Assembly: GCA_903952205.1 (NCBI GenBank)
Contig: CAJBEZ010000104.1
Location: 52,163 to 116,162, forward strand
Direction of reading: 5' to 3'
DNA length: 64,000 nt
Source: an uncultured Desulfomonile sp.
GTDB lineage: Bacteria; Desulfobacterota; Desulfomonilia; Desulfomonilales; Desulfomonilaceae
A model generated the notes under the pieces. The model searched no databases and was not told the origin of the DNA. It saw only the letters and a program-made list of their open reading frames with translations. Below, one piece after another: positions 44,315 to 53,606 of this stretch. The stretch's first letter is position 1. The number at the start of each line of letters is the position of its first letter. Position numbers and translations under genes: made by a program.

Positions 44315-44788
44315 CTAAAGGGTAGATTTGATGTTTTCGCTAAAACACTGTTCCGAAAGGTTAAGTTCGTCATGGGCCCTATGCCTTGATCTAAAAATGT
44401 TAATGACCCGTAATGCTTGATCAACACCATACTTCCACATTACAACGGTCAACACGGCTGCGACTGAGAATACCATCGTGGAGAAAGTTAAAAGAATGTA
44501 TCCGATCCATTTACCACCCAAACTGTAGTCCGGTAGAGGAATGATCAATAATAACAACAGGTAGAAGGATTTGGGAAGGGGACCTAGCGCGGTAACGACA
44601 GCCTGCGTTACATCAAGAATTTTAAGAGCGATTCTGAGAAATCCCCACACAAAGCCAATAAGACATGTCAGAAAGACAAACGACCTGATAAGAAAAACCC
44701 ATCCGGAAGATAACTCCAGCCCAGATAACAGAAAGTTCAATTGAAAGAAGACCTGTAATTGAGAGAAAATTTCCCAGAATGTAGGCAT
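44315..44788 (-). CDS. small membrane protein of unknown function
   Basis: The 157-residue protein has three clear hydrophobic segments: SGWVFLIRSFVFLTCLIGFV, SFYLLLLLIIPL, and WIGYILLTFSTMVFSVAAVL. The C-terminal 35 residues are polar (INIFRSRHRAHDELN). No domain is recognised. It converges on the DUF1573 gene and is divergent from the TPR lipoprotein. Confidence 0.5.
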   Translation of the reverse strand: MPTFWEIFSQLQVFFQLNFLLSGLELSSGWVFLIRSFVFLTCLIGFVWGFLRIALKILDVTQAVVTALGPLPKSFYLLLLLIIPLPDYSLGGKWIGYILLTFSTMVFSVAAVLTVVMWKYGVDQALRVINIFRSRHRAHDELNLSEQCFSENIKSTL

Positions 44789-45107
44789 TTGTAGGTTCCT
44801 ATTGTGACACTTTTGTGCGGTGCGTGCTTTGTGCGCCTATCTGACATCTTGATAGATGTCTATAAATATTAATGGACAATATTAGTATATAATCAATAAT
44901 AGTCAATGTAAATTATAATATAAACAATATAATAATATGATATTGATCCTAATAATTTAATGAATACCGCTAAAACAGGTTTGCCGGTTTCTTGCTTTAG
45001 TGACATTAGATTGACAATACATTCAAGCGTTTTTGGACTTGAAAGATGTTGCTGTTATAATGAAGCGTCATTTCCCAAAAAGTTTTGGCGATTGGAGGCA
45101 TAAGGAT
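44789..45107. other. 319-base AT-rich region upstream of the TPR lipoprotein
   Basis: From 44860 to 44960 the sequence is almost pure A/T. A perfect hairpin GACATC-TTGATA-GATGTC is at 44843-44860. A good promoter lies at 45033-45061 (listed separately). The frame of the TPR gene is open across the last 75 bases, including a TTG at 45033 and an ATG at 45060, but I regard that as untranslated leader. Confidence 0.4.
45033..45061 (+). promoter_or_regulatory. likely sigma-70 promoter of the TPR lipoprotein gene
   Basis: TTGGAC at 45033-45038 and TATAAT at 45056-45061 are 17 bases apart. Transcription would start near 45068. The ATG at 45060 lies inside the -10 element and so would not be on this transcript. 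Confidence 0.45.
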
Positions 45108-46718
45108 TTGATTTCGGGAAAAACGATCAAGACCTTTTTATCAATTGTGGTGGTTTTTTCCCTGACCATAGGGGGGTGCTCAAGTTATAACGACTTCAGT
45201 GTTGGCGAAGCCCGGAAACTGCTCAACGGTGGTGAATTGGACAAGACAATAAAAATGGTTGAGGCGGTACTGAAGAAAGAGCCAGACAACAAAGAGGCTT
45301 TTTTGCTTAGGGGTAGGGCACGGGAACGGTCTGACGAATGGGACCAAGCTTTGGAAGATTACAGCGAAGCTTTGAATAGGGATCAGGACTTAGTTGAGGC
45401 ATTGGAGGCGAGGGGGCGTTTAAAGATAAGGTTGAGAGATTACGACGGCGCGCTCGAAGACCTGAACAAGGCCTTTCTGTTAGGCGTCAAAACTCCGTAT
45501 TTGTTGTCCTCTCTGGGACTAGTTCATTTTTTCAAGAAGGATTTTGCCGAGGCTAGAAGGTTTTTTGATGAAAGCCAAAAATTGGATGAAAAACATGAAG
45601 GCGTTTATTTTGGACGAGCGGCCATTGAAATCGAGGAAAAGAATTTTCAAGCGGCAATTCAGGAACTTGACAGCCTGTTGAAGTTTCACCCCAAGGATCC
45701 CCAGGCATTGTTCCGTAGAGGGTTTGCGTATCTCAAAGCCTCTGAGCCTCAAAAGGCTCTGACCGATTTTAATAAAGCTCTTGAATATGACCCGGAACTC
45801 AAGGAAATTTATTGGTACAGGGCAGAAACAAACAGGGTTTTGGGAATGCCGCAGCAAGCTCTGGAGGATTATAAAAAGGCCGAAGCCGCCGACCCGAACG
45901 ATCCAATACTGTTCCTAAATCAGGGAACAGTGTTGATGGCAATGGGGGAGTACAACGAGGCTCTTGAAAATCTAACGCGTTCCATAGTTCTGGACCCGGA
46001 GAATCCACTTCCTTTCATTAACAGGGCTGTGCTTCATTTTGACACAGGAAACCTTTTTGCAGCCTTGGGTGACCTCAATAAAGCGATCGATCTAAGAGAA
46101 GACGATTCGCAACTACTCATACGTCGCGCATATATATTCAAGCTAATGGCTCGCGGTGATAAAGCCATATCAGACCTGGACACAGCTCTAGAACACGACC
46201 CCAAGAATCACCAGGCGCTATTGCTCAGAGGAAGCCTATACTACAACGAATATCAACTCGACCGATCAATACTGGACCTCACACAAGCTATCGACCAGAC
46301 CCCTGACGATGCGTCGGCTCATCAACTTTTGGCTGAGGCGTTGCTCCGAAAGGGCGATCGAAAATCAGCGATTGAGCACGCTACTATTGCACTTGAAAAA
46401 GACCCATCATATATACCCGCCCATGTTACCATCGGTGACATACAAAAATCCGATCTTAACTATGATCAAGCAGTAGAAGCGTATTCACGCGCTTTGAAGA
46501 TTGATCCGAATAATTTTGACGCCGGACTCAAGAGAGCAAGGCTTTATGTAGAACTGAGAGATTTTCCTAAGGCTCTGGATGATCTGGACTCTGCTGTAAA
46601 GGTAAATCCGTACAGTGGAGAGTTGTATACCTTGAGGTCTCAATGTTACCTTGCTTTGGGCGATCAGGAAAAGGCTCGGCAGGATTCATGGAGAGCCAGG
46701 GTCTTTGTGAATCGCTGA
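45108..46718 (+). CDS. TPR-repeat lipoprotein
   Basis: The preferred start is a TTG at 45108 with GGAGG nine bases upstream; it places the lipoprotein signal (ISGKTIKTFLSIVVVFSLTIGGC) at the N-terminus. The remaining roughly 510 residues are almost entirely tetratricopeptide repeats of 34 residues, about fourteen in all, each with the W/G/Y/A/P pattern (for example DEWDQALEDYSEALNRDQDL and GEYNEALENLTRSIVLDPEN). TPR arrays are protein-binding scaffolds, so this is likely an envelope-anchored assembly factor. The partner is not evident. Two hairpins after the stop probably end the transcript. Confidence 0.8.
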   Translation: MISGKTIKTFLSIVVVFSLTIGGCSSYNDFSVGEARKLLNGGELDKTIKMVEAVLKKEPDNKEAFLLRGRARERSDEWDQALEDYSEALNRDQDLVEALEARGRLKIRLRDYDGALEDLNKAFLLGVKTPYLLSSLGLVHFFKKDFAEARRFFDESQKLDEKHEGVYFGRAAIEIEEKNFQAAIQELDSLLKFHPKDPQALFRRGFAYLKASEPQKALTDFNKALEYDPELKEIYWYRAETNRVLGMPQQALEDYKKAEAADPNDPILFLNQGTVLMAMGEYNEALENLTRSIVLDPENPLPFINRAVLHFDTGNLFAALGDLNKAIDLREDDSQLLIRRAYIFKLMARGDKAISDLDTALEHDPKNHQALLLRGSLYYNEYQLDRSILDLTQAIDQTPDDASAHQLLAEALLRKGDRKSAIEHATIALEKDPSYIPAHVTIGDIQKSDLNYDQAVEAYSRALKIDPNNFDAGLKRARLYVELRDFPKALDDLDSAVKVNPYSGELYTLRSQCYLALGDQEKARQDSWRARVFVNR

Positions 46719-46729
46719 AAAGAGAAAAA

Positions 46730-46753
46730 GGGAACATGGTTTTTCATGTTCCC
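46730..46753 (+). terminator. hairpin after the TPR lipoprotein gene
   Basis: GGGAACATG (46730-46738) and CATGTTCCC (46745-46753) pair perfectly around GTTTTT, 12 bases after the stop codon. There is no long T-tract after the stem, so it may act with the next hairpin. Confidence 0.5.
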
Positions 46754-46775
46754 TCATCCAATTATAGGCGATTCC

Positions 46776-46809
46776 AAACCAGAGTTAAAAGGGAGTCTCG
46801 CTCTGGTTT
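46776..46809. terminator. hairpin between the TPR and paaK genes
   Basis: AAACCAGAG (46776-46784) and CTCTGGTTT (46801-46809) are perfect complements with a 16-base loop. The plus-strand stem ends in TTTT. It lies 28 bases past the paaK stop on the opposite strand and could serve both convergent genes. Confidence 0.45.
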
Positions 46810-46837
46810 TCCCATGCCGGATCAGAAACCCTTAAAA

Positions 46838-48136
46838 TTAACGTTCGTCGATAATTCGTTTTGCCTTTCCTATACTACGTTCTATGGTTTCAGCGGGAAC
46901 TATGGTCACAGGAACGTTTATTCCTATTATCTGGTGGATTCGATCGGAGATACGCCTGGAAATGTTGTCTATATTTTCCTTGCTCTGTTCATACAGATGT
47001 TTTTTTAGCTCAGTCTCTACTGAGATGTGGTCTATGTAGCCCTTCTTAGTGAGCCTTATCTGATATTGGGGTTCAACCTCTGCAAATTCCATCAGAACCG
47101 TTTCCACCTGAGAAGGGAAAACGTTGACTCCGCTGATTATCATCATGTCATCGGACCGACCGAGAATCTTGTCCATTGTGATCAGAGTTCGGCCACACTG
47201 ACATTTTTCCTTCTTTAATGCGCATATATCCCTGGTCCTGTAGCGAATCATAGGCATGGCTCTTCTTTGAAGGGCCGTGAAAACGAGTTCTCCTTCTTCT
47301 CCTTCCGCTACCGGTTCAAGGGTCCCAGGATCGACTATTTCAGGGTAAACATGATCCTCGTTTATATGAATTTGATAATATTCACATGTGAAGGAGACTC
47401 CAGGCCCCATTAACTCCGTGAGCCCATAGTGCTCATATGCGTGAATTCCGCCCCTGTTTTCAATGTCACTTCGCATCTCGACACTCCAGGGTTCAGCTCC
47501 GAAATGACCAGTGCGCAGCGATGTTTTCTTGAAATCAATTCCCATCTTTTCAGCTTTTTCTATTATCGTAAGGCAATAGGATGGTGTGCAGCAGAGCGCT
47601 GTGGTTCCAAAGTCCTGGATGAGCATGATCTGCCTTTCGGTCATTCCAGCCCCAGAGGGTACAACTGCGCATCCAACCCTTATGGCTCCCTGGAGAAACC
47701 CGAGACCTCCCGTGAAAAGCCCCATTCCATAGGCGTTTTGCAGGACACTGTCCGGCCTCACTTCTTGAGCCCAAAGTCCTCTCGCCATGCACTCAGTCCA
47801 CTGGTCCAAATCCTCAGCCGTATATGGCCCTGTTATCGGCTTACCGGTAGTGCCTGATGAAGCGTGAATTCGAACTACGTCAGACATAGGCACTGCGCAC
47901 AGCCCAAAAGGATAATTGTCGCGCAGGTCGGTTTTCATCGTGAAAGGAAATTTGGAAATATCTTCAAGGCGTTGAAGATCCGAAGGCTTAACCCCTACTG
48001 CATCAAAGGCCTTTTTATAGAACGGGATACTATCATAAACCCATTTGACGGTCTCCTTCAGTTTTTCCAACTGAAACGTTTTCATCTCCTCGTCGTTCAT
48101 GGTTTCGAACTTTTCATCCCAATACTTTTTATACAT
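46838..48136 (-). CDS. paaK: phenylacetate-CoA ligase
   Basis: PaaK activates phenylacetate (or similar aryl acids) to the CoA thioester with ATP. The start is the ATG at 48136, six bases after GAGGAGG; the frame extends to 48151. The 432-residue protein has the AMP-binding motif IHASSGTTGKPITGPYT, then AYEHYGLTELMGPG, MIRYRTRDICAL, and LGRSDDMMIISGVNVFPSQV, all diagnostic of the PaaK subfamily. The catalytic Lys is near the end (ERSIGKAKRI). In anaerobes paaK is often linked to iorAB and aromatic amino-acid use. A probable promoter lies upstream at 48210-48238. Confidence 0.93.
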   Translation of the reverse strand: MYKKYWDEKFETMNDEEMKTFQLEKLKETVKWVYDSIPFYKKAFDAVGVKPSDLQRLEDISKFPFTMKTDLRDNYPFGLCAVPMSDVVRIHASSGTTGKPITGPYTAEDLDQWTECMARGLWAQEVRPDSVLQNAYGMGLFTGGLGFLQGAIRVGCAVVPSGAGMTERQIMLIQDFGTTALCCTPSYCLTIIEKAEKMGIDFKKTSLRTGHFGAEPWSVEMRSDIENRGGIHAYEHYGLTELMGPGVSFTCEYYQIHINEDHVYPEIVDPGTLEPVAEGEEGELVFTALQRRAMPMIRYRTRDICALKKEKCQCGRTLITMDKILGRSDDMMIISGVNVFPSQVETVLMEFAEVEPQYQIRLTKKGYIDHISVETELKKHLYEQSKENIDNISRRISDRIHQIIGINVPVTIVPAETIERSIGKAKRIIDER

Positions 48137-48453
48137 CAGGGGCCTCCTCAAGACATGCGACAGTATTTTGTTAGAAAATAACCGGTCGGGAAAGCTGCTT
48201 CATTATAAAGAAATACTGAATTAGCCTGATCGTGTCAAGATAAAATCAGGCCAGATAACCCGCTCCAAATGTTGGAATAATCTGGATACACATCTTCAGT
48301 CTAATGAAATAATGTTCTATTAGTATTTAGCCCTTAATTCGCTAAGATGGTTTTAATTAAGGAAAACATTACCTCTTTAAATTCAATCTCCAGATTCCAG
48401 CAATATGCCAAATGATCAATGATTTTCCTTGAACTCAATCCCATAGCTACCAA
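48137..48453. other. 317-base intergenic region upstream of paaK
   Basis: This region separates the stop of the AsmA-like gene from the start of paaK on the same strand. It carries a likely paaK promoter (listed separately) and a strong ribosome site next to the paaK ATG. The rest is AT-rich with no supported ORF, so the two genes are probably separate transcripts. Confidence 0.4.
48210..48238 (-). promoter_or_regulatory. likely sigma-70 promoter of paaK
   Basis: Read on the minus strand, TTGACA (48238-48233) and TATTTC (48215-48210) are 17 bases apart. A TATAAT lies eight bases further downstream. The start codon is about 70 bases on. Confidence 0.4.
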
Positions 48454-51400
48454 TTAGTTGACTAGGCTTTTTAGCTGATTTAGCTGGCTTCGCTGAAGAG
48501 CGTTCTCCATTAAAGGTGAAATCGTAGGTTCGGCCCAAAGACCGGCGATCTTGATTATCAAATTTAAGGTGTTTTCCTTTTTAGGTTGTTCCGGAGCATC
48601 GTTTGCCGGGTCTTTTGACGCATCAATCCCCAATTTCCTGAGTTCCTTGTCTAGTCCGGTAGCCTTTAGAAATCCCTCGTTCTTCTTAATTATGTCTTTA
48701 ACCATGGGAAGAGATCCAATGGCCGAAAGAGGGGCAGTAGAAGCTTTTATGTAACTAAGAGCCTCAAATTGCTGGGACTTCAGGTTGGCTTTTGCGATAG
48801 CGCCCATGGTGAGTTCTGACGTCTTTAATTTCAGATTTTCCGTCTTGACTACTCCGTCATCGATTTGAAGATCAGCGGTCAAAGATTCCAATTCAAACGG
48901 ATTAAAACTCATGTTTTTTTTGTCCTGATTCAAAAGAGGCTCGATGAATGTTTGAGCGCCGGCAAGGATGGATCTCAAACGTCCCGCAGAAAGTTTCCCA
49001 GGACCAGCGGAGACCGATACTCCGCCTCTTAGTGTTCCGAGATTTTCTAAGCCGGATAGGTTGATGGAAGCTTTTACAGGGGCGTCAACAGTTCCTTTAA
49101 CAAGTCCTTTGATTTGTTTACTCTCAATGCGTGTTCCCGTTACCTGAACCGCCCCGTTTATCTTCTCGAATGTAAGTGGGCTGTTGTGAGGTTTGTAATT
49201 GAGGTTAACCAGATGAATTGTCCCATTGATTTGTGGTTCGTTTTGGGTGGCGCCACCACCTAGGACCAGGGTTCCTCGAATGGGACCCGACAAACCGGAT
49301 TGTCCCGAATTTGGAAAAAGGCCGGCCAAGGCGCCGAGTTCGGCTTCTACTATTTCGAGCTTGATAGAAGTGGATTTTGAAGTCTTAAGATCAATCTTTC
49401 CAGCGCCCGTGGCCATTAGCCCCGGGCCTTTGAAACGCGCTTGGCTTATATGAATCTCTTCAGGAGAATATAATCCGGAGGAGGATATTTCCATGTCTAC
49501 GCCCCCTTTTTTGAGAAACCACTCTCCAATTGAGACGCTTACATGCTTGAGCGACGCGCCGATAAACCATTTGAAAGAATTGGGAGATCCGTTGACTCTG
49601 AAGTTCAAACTCGTCAAACCCTTCAAATCAACTGGCGTTTTCATCGTTATTCCCAGAAGACCTATAACCTCTCTGTTTAGCGCTACATCCCCTTCGATCC
49701 CGAGATCGGGAGAACTCGAATTAAATTTGTTGATATGTCCTTTAGCAGACAGTAGCGCCACATTTCTATCGGGCAGCAATATCCTGAGATGAAACTGTTT
49801 GATGTTAAGTTCGCCTCTGGAAGATGATATATCCGCGGTCAAAAAGAGAGGGCAGGCATGAACAGGTTGAACTTCCTGACCAAGCTTTACGGTCGCGTCT
49901 TCAATCTTAATCCCTATATCCACAGGATCTTGAAGAATCGAAGAAGATCTCGTCAAATCCAGCGGAATCCCTGTGTGGGCTCTTAAAATAGCCTTCACAC
50001 CCGCTTCCTTTTCCAAAAAAGATTTCACATAGAATTTCGTTCCTGTCATATCTCCAACGAGGACAACCCGCAACTTGTTAAGCGGACCTTCAACATGAAT
50101 CCTGGCAGCCACCGGCCCTTGGATCAGGATATCCTTGGGCAGTTTTATCCCCAGGCGCCCAATCCACTCGCCTCTGAGACCAAAAGTGGAATCAAGTTTT
50201 AACGATCTTGTTTCTGAAAAAGGGTTACTGATCAGTCCTTTAAGGTTCAAGATCTTTTCCGAACTTTCATTGTGTAGTTCGAAATCAGTAATCGAGAATG
50301 AGTCCGAGGTAATTCTGAATGAAATTGAGGTGTTAAGACGAGTTCCCAGGAAACGAAATTTTGGCGGGGTTTGAACATTCTTCAGTTTGGCCGATCCATC
50401 CACAGCCCAACCGTCGGGTCTAGTCCACAAACCGGCAAAATCTGAACTAACCGACCCTTCATGACCAATTTGATCGAGAAACTTGTCAGGGACTATCCCT
50501 CCCATCTGGTTGAGCGGTATGTCCTCTGAAGCGCCATGAAATTCAATCTTCTCGACCTGGGCAAAATCAGGGGTTAGCTCCCCTGATCCGGTAATCTTTA
50601 GAGCTGAAGCCGAATGCTCATTTGGGAAAAGACCCGAGGAAAAAACAATAGTTGGATGTTTGCCCCGTTCAATTTTAGTTTTTAGGTCCAGTTTTTGGAT
50701 TTCCAGCCTATTGAACCATGAAGCCACTTGATTTGGTAGGAAGGATAGATCGGATAGTTTCGCAGATTCTAGAGCGCATGATATTTGCGCAGTCTCCAGG
50801 ATAGTGAAATCATTGCTGAACAGCAATGATCCTTTGGTAACCAATTCAGTGCTTTTAATACCTGGAATACCTGGACTCCCTACCACGTTGAAACTGATAG
50901 AGGCCCCGTCCCTGTTGATCTGACCGTTTATTTTTTCAAGAGACAATCTTACTGGTCTATCCGAAGTGGCGGAAGTAGTCTCCATTATCACTTTGGACGA
51001 TTCTATCAGGACGTATTTGATAGGCCAAGAAAATTGACGTTTTTCAGATATTGGTTCGGATTTTTTCTCGAGAGGGATCTCTTTTTGTGGAGGCGTTTCT
51101 TCAGTTAAATACGATTGGCGCTCTCCTGGTCTGATCGCAGATTCCGAGGTTGTTTCAGGTTTTCTGGATAGCAGGCTTTCAATGTGACCGGAGGAGTCCC
51201 GATACATCACAACTGTAGCCTCGGAAATCTTGAGATTTTCAATGGCTGGGTTGCCGGTAAGAATACTCCAGAACCCTAGATTTAGCCTTATTTCTCCAAC
51301 AGAAAATAAATTTTGCCCGTTATTGTCTGAAACGAATATGTTGTCCACCACAACATTGATTAGAGAGGGAAAACCAATCCTTATTTCAACTTTTCCTAAA

Positions 51401-51555
51401 GATACCTGACGACCTGTCACTTCCCCAATCTTTGATTCAATGGTCTGTCGGACGAAATCACTTTCCGGAAGGAACCTGACCGTCAGCAATAGACCCACAA
51501 GTATGACTATGCATACCGCCGGCGCTCCTAACAGCAATTTCTTTGAACGAGTCAT
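48454..51555 (-). CDS. large AsmA-family envelope protein
   Basis: The 1033-residue protein has one N-terminal transmembrane helix (LLLGAPAVCIVILVGLLLTV) followed by an AsmA-type start (FVRQTIESKIGEVTGRQVSL, GKVEIRIGFPSLINVVVDNI). The rest is a long series of beta-strand repeats, with the conserved C-terminal AsmA part ending near VKTENLKLKTSELTMGAIAK. AsmA and TamB-like proteins form periplasmic beta-grooves that move phospholipid toward the outer membrane. The segment around residues 140-170 is low complexity (EETPPQKEIPLEKKSEP). It stands alone, with the alpha/beta hydrolase 181 bases upstream. Confidence 0.75.
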   Translation of the reverse strand: MTRSKKLLLGAPAVCIVILVGLLLTVRFLPESDFVRQTIESKIGEVTGRQVSLGKVEIRIGFPSLINVVVDNIFVSDNNGQNLFSVGEIRLNLGFWSILTGNPAIENLKISEATVVMYRDSSGHIESLLSRKPETTSESAIRPGERQSYLTEETPPQKEIPLEKKSEPISEKRQFSWPIKYVLIESSKVIMETTSATSDRPVRLSLEKINGQINRDGASISFNVVGSPGIPGIKSTELVTKGSLLFSNDFTILETAQISCALESAKLSDLSFLPNQVASWFNRLEIQKLDLKTKIERGKHPTIVFSSGLFPNEHSASALKITGSGELTPDFAQVEKIEFHGASEDIPLNQMGGIVPDKFLDQIGHEGSVSSDFAGLWTRPDGWAVDGSAKLKNVQTPPKFRFLGTRLNTSISFRITSDSFSITDFELHNESSEKILNLKGLISNPFSETRSLKLDSTFGLRGEWIGRLGIKLPKDILIQGPVAARIHVEGPLNKLRVVLVGDMTGTKFYVKSFLEKEAGVKAILRAHTGIPLDLTRSSSILQDPVDIGIKIEDATVKLGQEVQPVHACPLFLTADISSSRGELNIKQFHLRILLPDRNVALLSAKGHINKFNSSSPDLGIEGDVALNREVIGLLGITMKTPVDLKGLTSLNFRVNGSPNSFKWFIGASLKHVSVSIGEWFLKKGGVDMEISSSGLYSPEEIHISQARFKGPGLMATGAGKIDLKTSKSTSIKLEIVEAELGALAGLFPNSGQSGLSGPIRGTLVLGGGATQNEPQINGTIHLVNLNYKPHNSPLTFEKINGAVQVTGTRIESKQIKGLVKGTVDAPVKASINLSGLENLGTLRGGVSVSAGPGKLSAGRLRSILAGAQTFIEPLLNQDKKNMSFNPFELESLTADLQIDDGVVKTENLKLKTSELTMGAIAKANLKSQQFEALSYIKASTAPLSAIGSLPMVKDIIKKNEGFLKATGLDKELRKLGIDASKDPANDAPEQPKKENTLNLIIKIAGLWAEPTISPLMENALQRSQLNQLKSLVN

Positions 51556-51736
51556 CTTGCCAGTAAATATCCTTTAGTGCGCCACTTTGCGCCGGCGTCG
51601 GATTTTTTCGTTAACCATGGCAACGCCTAATAATGGTTGTGAGAATCAGTCGCGGTTACATGATCACTTATCGAAACTACCTTGGAGATTTGGATGGTAA
51701 CACTATACGTTGCCGGACAAAAAAAGTTGGGATGTC

Positions 51737-52615
51737 TCAAAGTTTCCAACCCAATAATTTCAGTGTCCATGTCTTGAGCCCACTAAGACAACGTTCATCC
51801 AGTCTCAATCGATGGACCCCTCCTGGTATTATTTCAAGACTTGCAATACCTGACGGGGCGTGTCTGAAAAGTTCTTTAGCCTGTTCAACAGGTATCAGTT
51901 CGTCACCAGATCCATGCATTATCAAAATATTCTTGCCTTTAAAAAAGGTTATCCACTTTTTCGGTTCAATTTCAACAAAACCTTGCGCCCATTTCTCAGG
52001 ATCTTTAGGAAAGTCAGGATTTCTGATTATTCCTCTTTCCCGAAAATCTTTGATTATGGTCGAAGTCTCCTTCCTGAATATCTCGAAGTTGGAAGGCGTT
52101 CCCACCACCGCAAGACCGTAGACATTTGAATTATCCGCTGAAACATTTATTGCAGCGGCGCCACCGCCGCTGAAACCCAGCAAGATGATTCTTGAGGGAT
52201 CGAGAAAAGGGGTGTTTACAGTCTTATCTAGGACCACTCTTAGATCTCTGGTCCATCCCATCATGTCAAAATCGCCTCCAGAATCTCCACAACCCCTGAA
52301 ATTGAATATGACTGCGGCAAGACCCAGGGAAGTAAATAGTTGCGCCAGCCCCTCATAGCCCGGATCACTGGATGGTCTAGGGGCTCCACTGCCGGGAATG
52401 CCATGACATATCACAATCACCGGGTACATCATGTTCGGCCTGGCGGCGGGGAAAAAGATTTTACCTCGTAATTCTATTCCGTCGGAAACCACTGAAAATG
52501 ACTCAACCTTTCGAGAAGTCAAAGGATCTATGTGAGAAAAGCTTTCTGGTGGTTTGTTGATCATGAGAGCGTCCAGCAATTTTTTAAACATCATCCGAAA
52601 TAGGCCTAATTCCAT
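51737..52615 (-). CDS. alpha/beta hydrolase (dienelactone hydrolase-like)
   Basis: The 292-residue protein has the oxyanion region VIVICHGIPGSGAPRPSSDP, the strand VIFNFRGCGDSGGDFDMMGW, the nucleophile elbow ILLGFSGGGAAA (GFSGG with the catalytic Ser), then ILIMHGSGDELIPVEQAKEL (the Asp) and a C-terminal PGGVHRLR (the His). This order is that of alpha/beta hydrolases of the peptidase S9/dienelactone hydrolase type. No signal peptide is present. An upstream Met pair (FRMMF) offers other starts. The substrate cannot be read. Confidence 0.85.
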   Translation of the reverse strand: MELGLFRMMFKKLLDALMINKPPESFSHIDPLTSRKVESFSVVSDGIELRGKIFFPAARPNMMYPVIVICHGIPGSGAPRPSSDPGYEGLAQLFTSLGLAAVIFNFRGCGDSGGDFDMMGWTRDLRVVLDKTVNTPFLDPSRIILLGFSGGGAAAINVSADNSNVYGLAVVGTPSNFEIFRKETSTIIKDFRERGIIRNPDFPKDPEKWAQGFVEIEPKKWITFFKGKNILIMHGSGDELIPVEQAKELFRHAPSGIASLEIIPGGVHRLRLDERCLSGLKTWTLKLLGWKL

Positions 52616-52908
52616 TTGTCACTTCCAATTAATAAGAAAAGACATTGTTGCGTCAAAAATGTTTGAACTTTGGGACCTCAAACTGGTGTTCTCTCGGTGA
52701 GACTGTGTCGCTAATATTATTGAAAAGAGTCATTTGCCGGAGACGAAGAATCCAAAGACTATTATGCTTTTATAAGAATCACGATATAAAATCAATAAGG
52801 GCTAGACTTAAAGAGATTCGCACTGACTATTAACTCAAGAACCCTTATTATTGTTGCAAATTAACAATCATTAGTTTAGGTTTTTGTATAAGGCTTGATG
52901 TTAGTTGG

Positions 52909-53328
52909 ATGAAGATGACTATTAGTTTCAGGAGCAGGTCGACCCGATCCTCTTTTACCCTGGTAGCGTTATGCGTTATGCTTCGAGCCGCATGTGCGTT
53001 TTGTCAGGAACAAGGCGCTGGAGAGATCTGTAAACCTGAGTTAGTGGAAGTTTCTGCAATTGAGTTGGGCAACCCGGGTGAGTTCAAGTGGGTTTGCGAT
53101 CACAGCCTACCCTTGGGAGAAGGATTTTATGTCGTTTTTATAAGACCGTCAGGAACTTACGTTTTGCTCAAGGTCCCTAGAGGCAGGACATCATTTGAGT
53201 TTACCCCTGACGCCACTGGGACTTGGCGCTGGATGGTGATCAACACGCATCCCGACAAAACCAAGCCGGATGTTGAATCTTTCCCCGGTAATTTTCAGGT
53301 GGTTATTGCGGAAAACTTTAGGAAATAA
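52909..53328 (+). CDS. exported protein of unknown function
   Basis: The 139-residue protein has a basic N-terminus and hydrophobic segment (SSFTLVALCVMLRAACAFCQ) that look like a signal peptide. The mature part is beta-rich (GEFKWVCDHSLPLGEGFYVV, GRTSFEFTPDATGTWRWMVI), resembling a small immunoglobulin-like or carbohydrate-binding fold. No family is recognised. It lies 278 bases upstream of the HtrA protease on the same strand. Ribosome site is weak. Confidence 0.5.
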   Translation: MKMTISFRSRSTRSSFTLVALCVMLRAACAFCQEQGAGEICKPELVEVSAIELGNPGEFKWVCDHSLPLGEGFYVVFIRPSGTYVLLKVPRGRTSFEFTPDATGTWRWMVINTHPDKTKPDVESFPGNFQVVIAENFRK

Positions 53329-53606
53329 ATTATTAAAACAATTCCCGAATCTGCACGAATTCCCCGCCTTACGGAACTTCGCCGATTCAAATTGTCCGGA
53401 TGGTCAGTATCAACGCCAAGCTTATTTTAAGATTGAAGGGAATCTAGCGTGCCATCATGTTAAGCAATTTTGGCGCCTAATTTGTCGACGAGACCAAAGA
53501 AATAAATTTTTTTGGGAACGTAGCTTATCCGAAAATGTCTCTGTTCATTAAAGCGCAATTCCTGTACAGGGTTAGCGTAAAAAGTGTTTTTTAGAAGGAG
53601 TTTCAT

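Noticed and set aside
52645..52833. 62-codon ORF between the alpha/beta hydrolase and the small exported protein
   Set aside because: No ribosome site, no conserved pattern, and odd Arg/Cys-rich composition.
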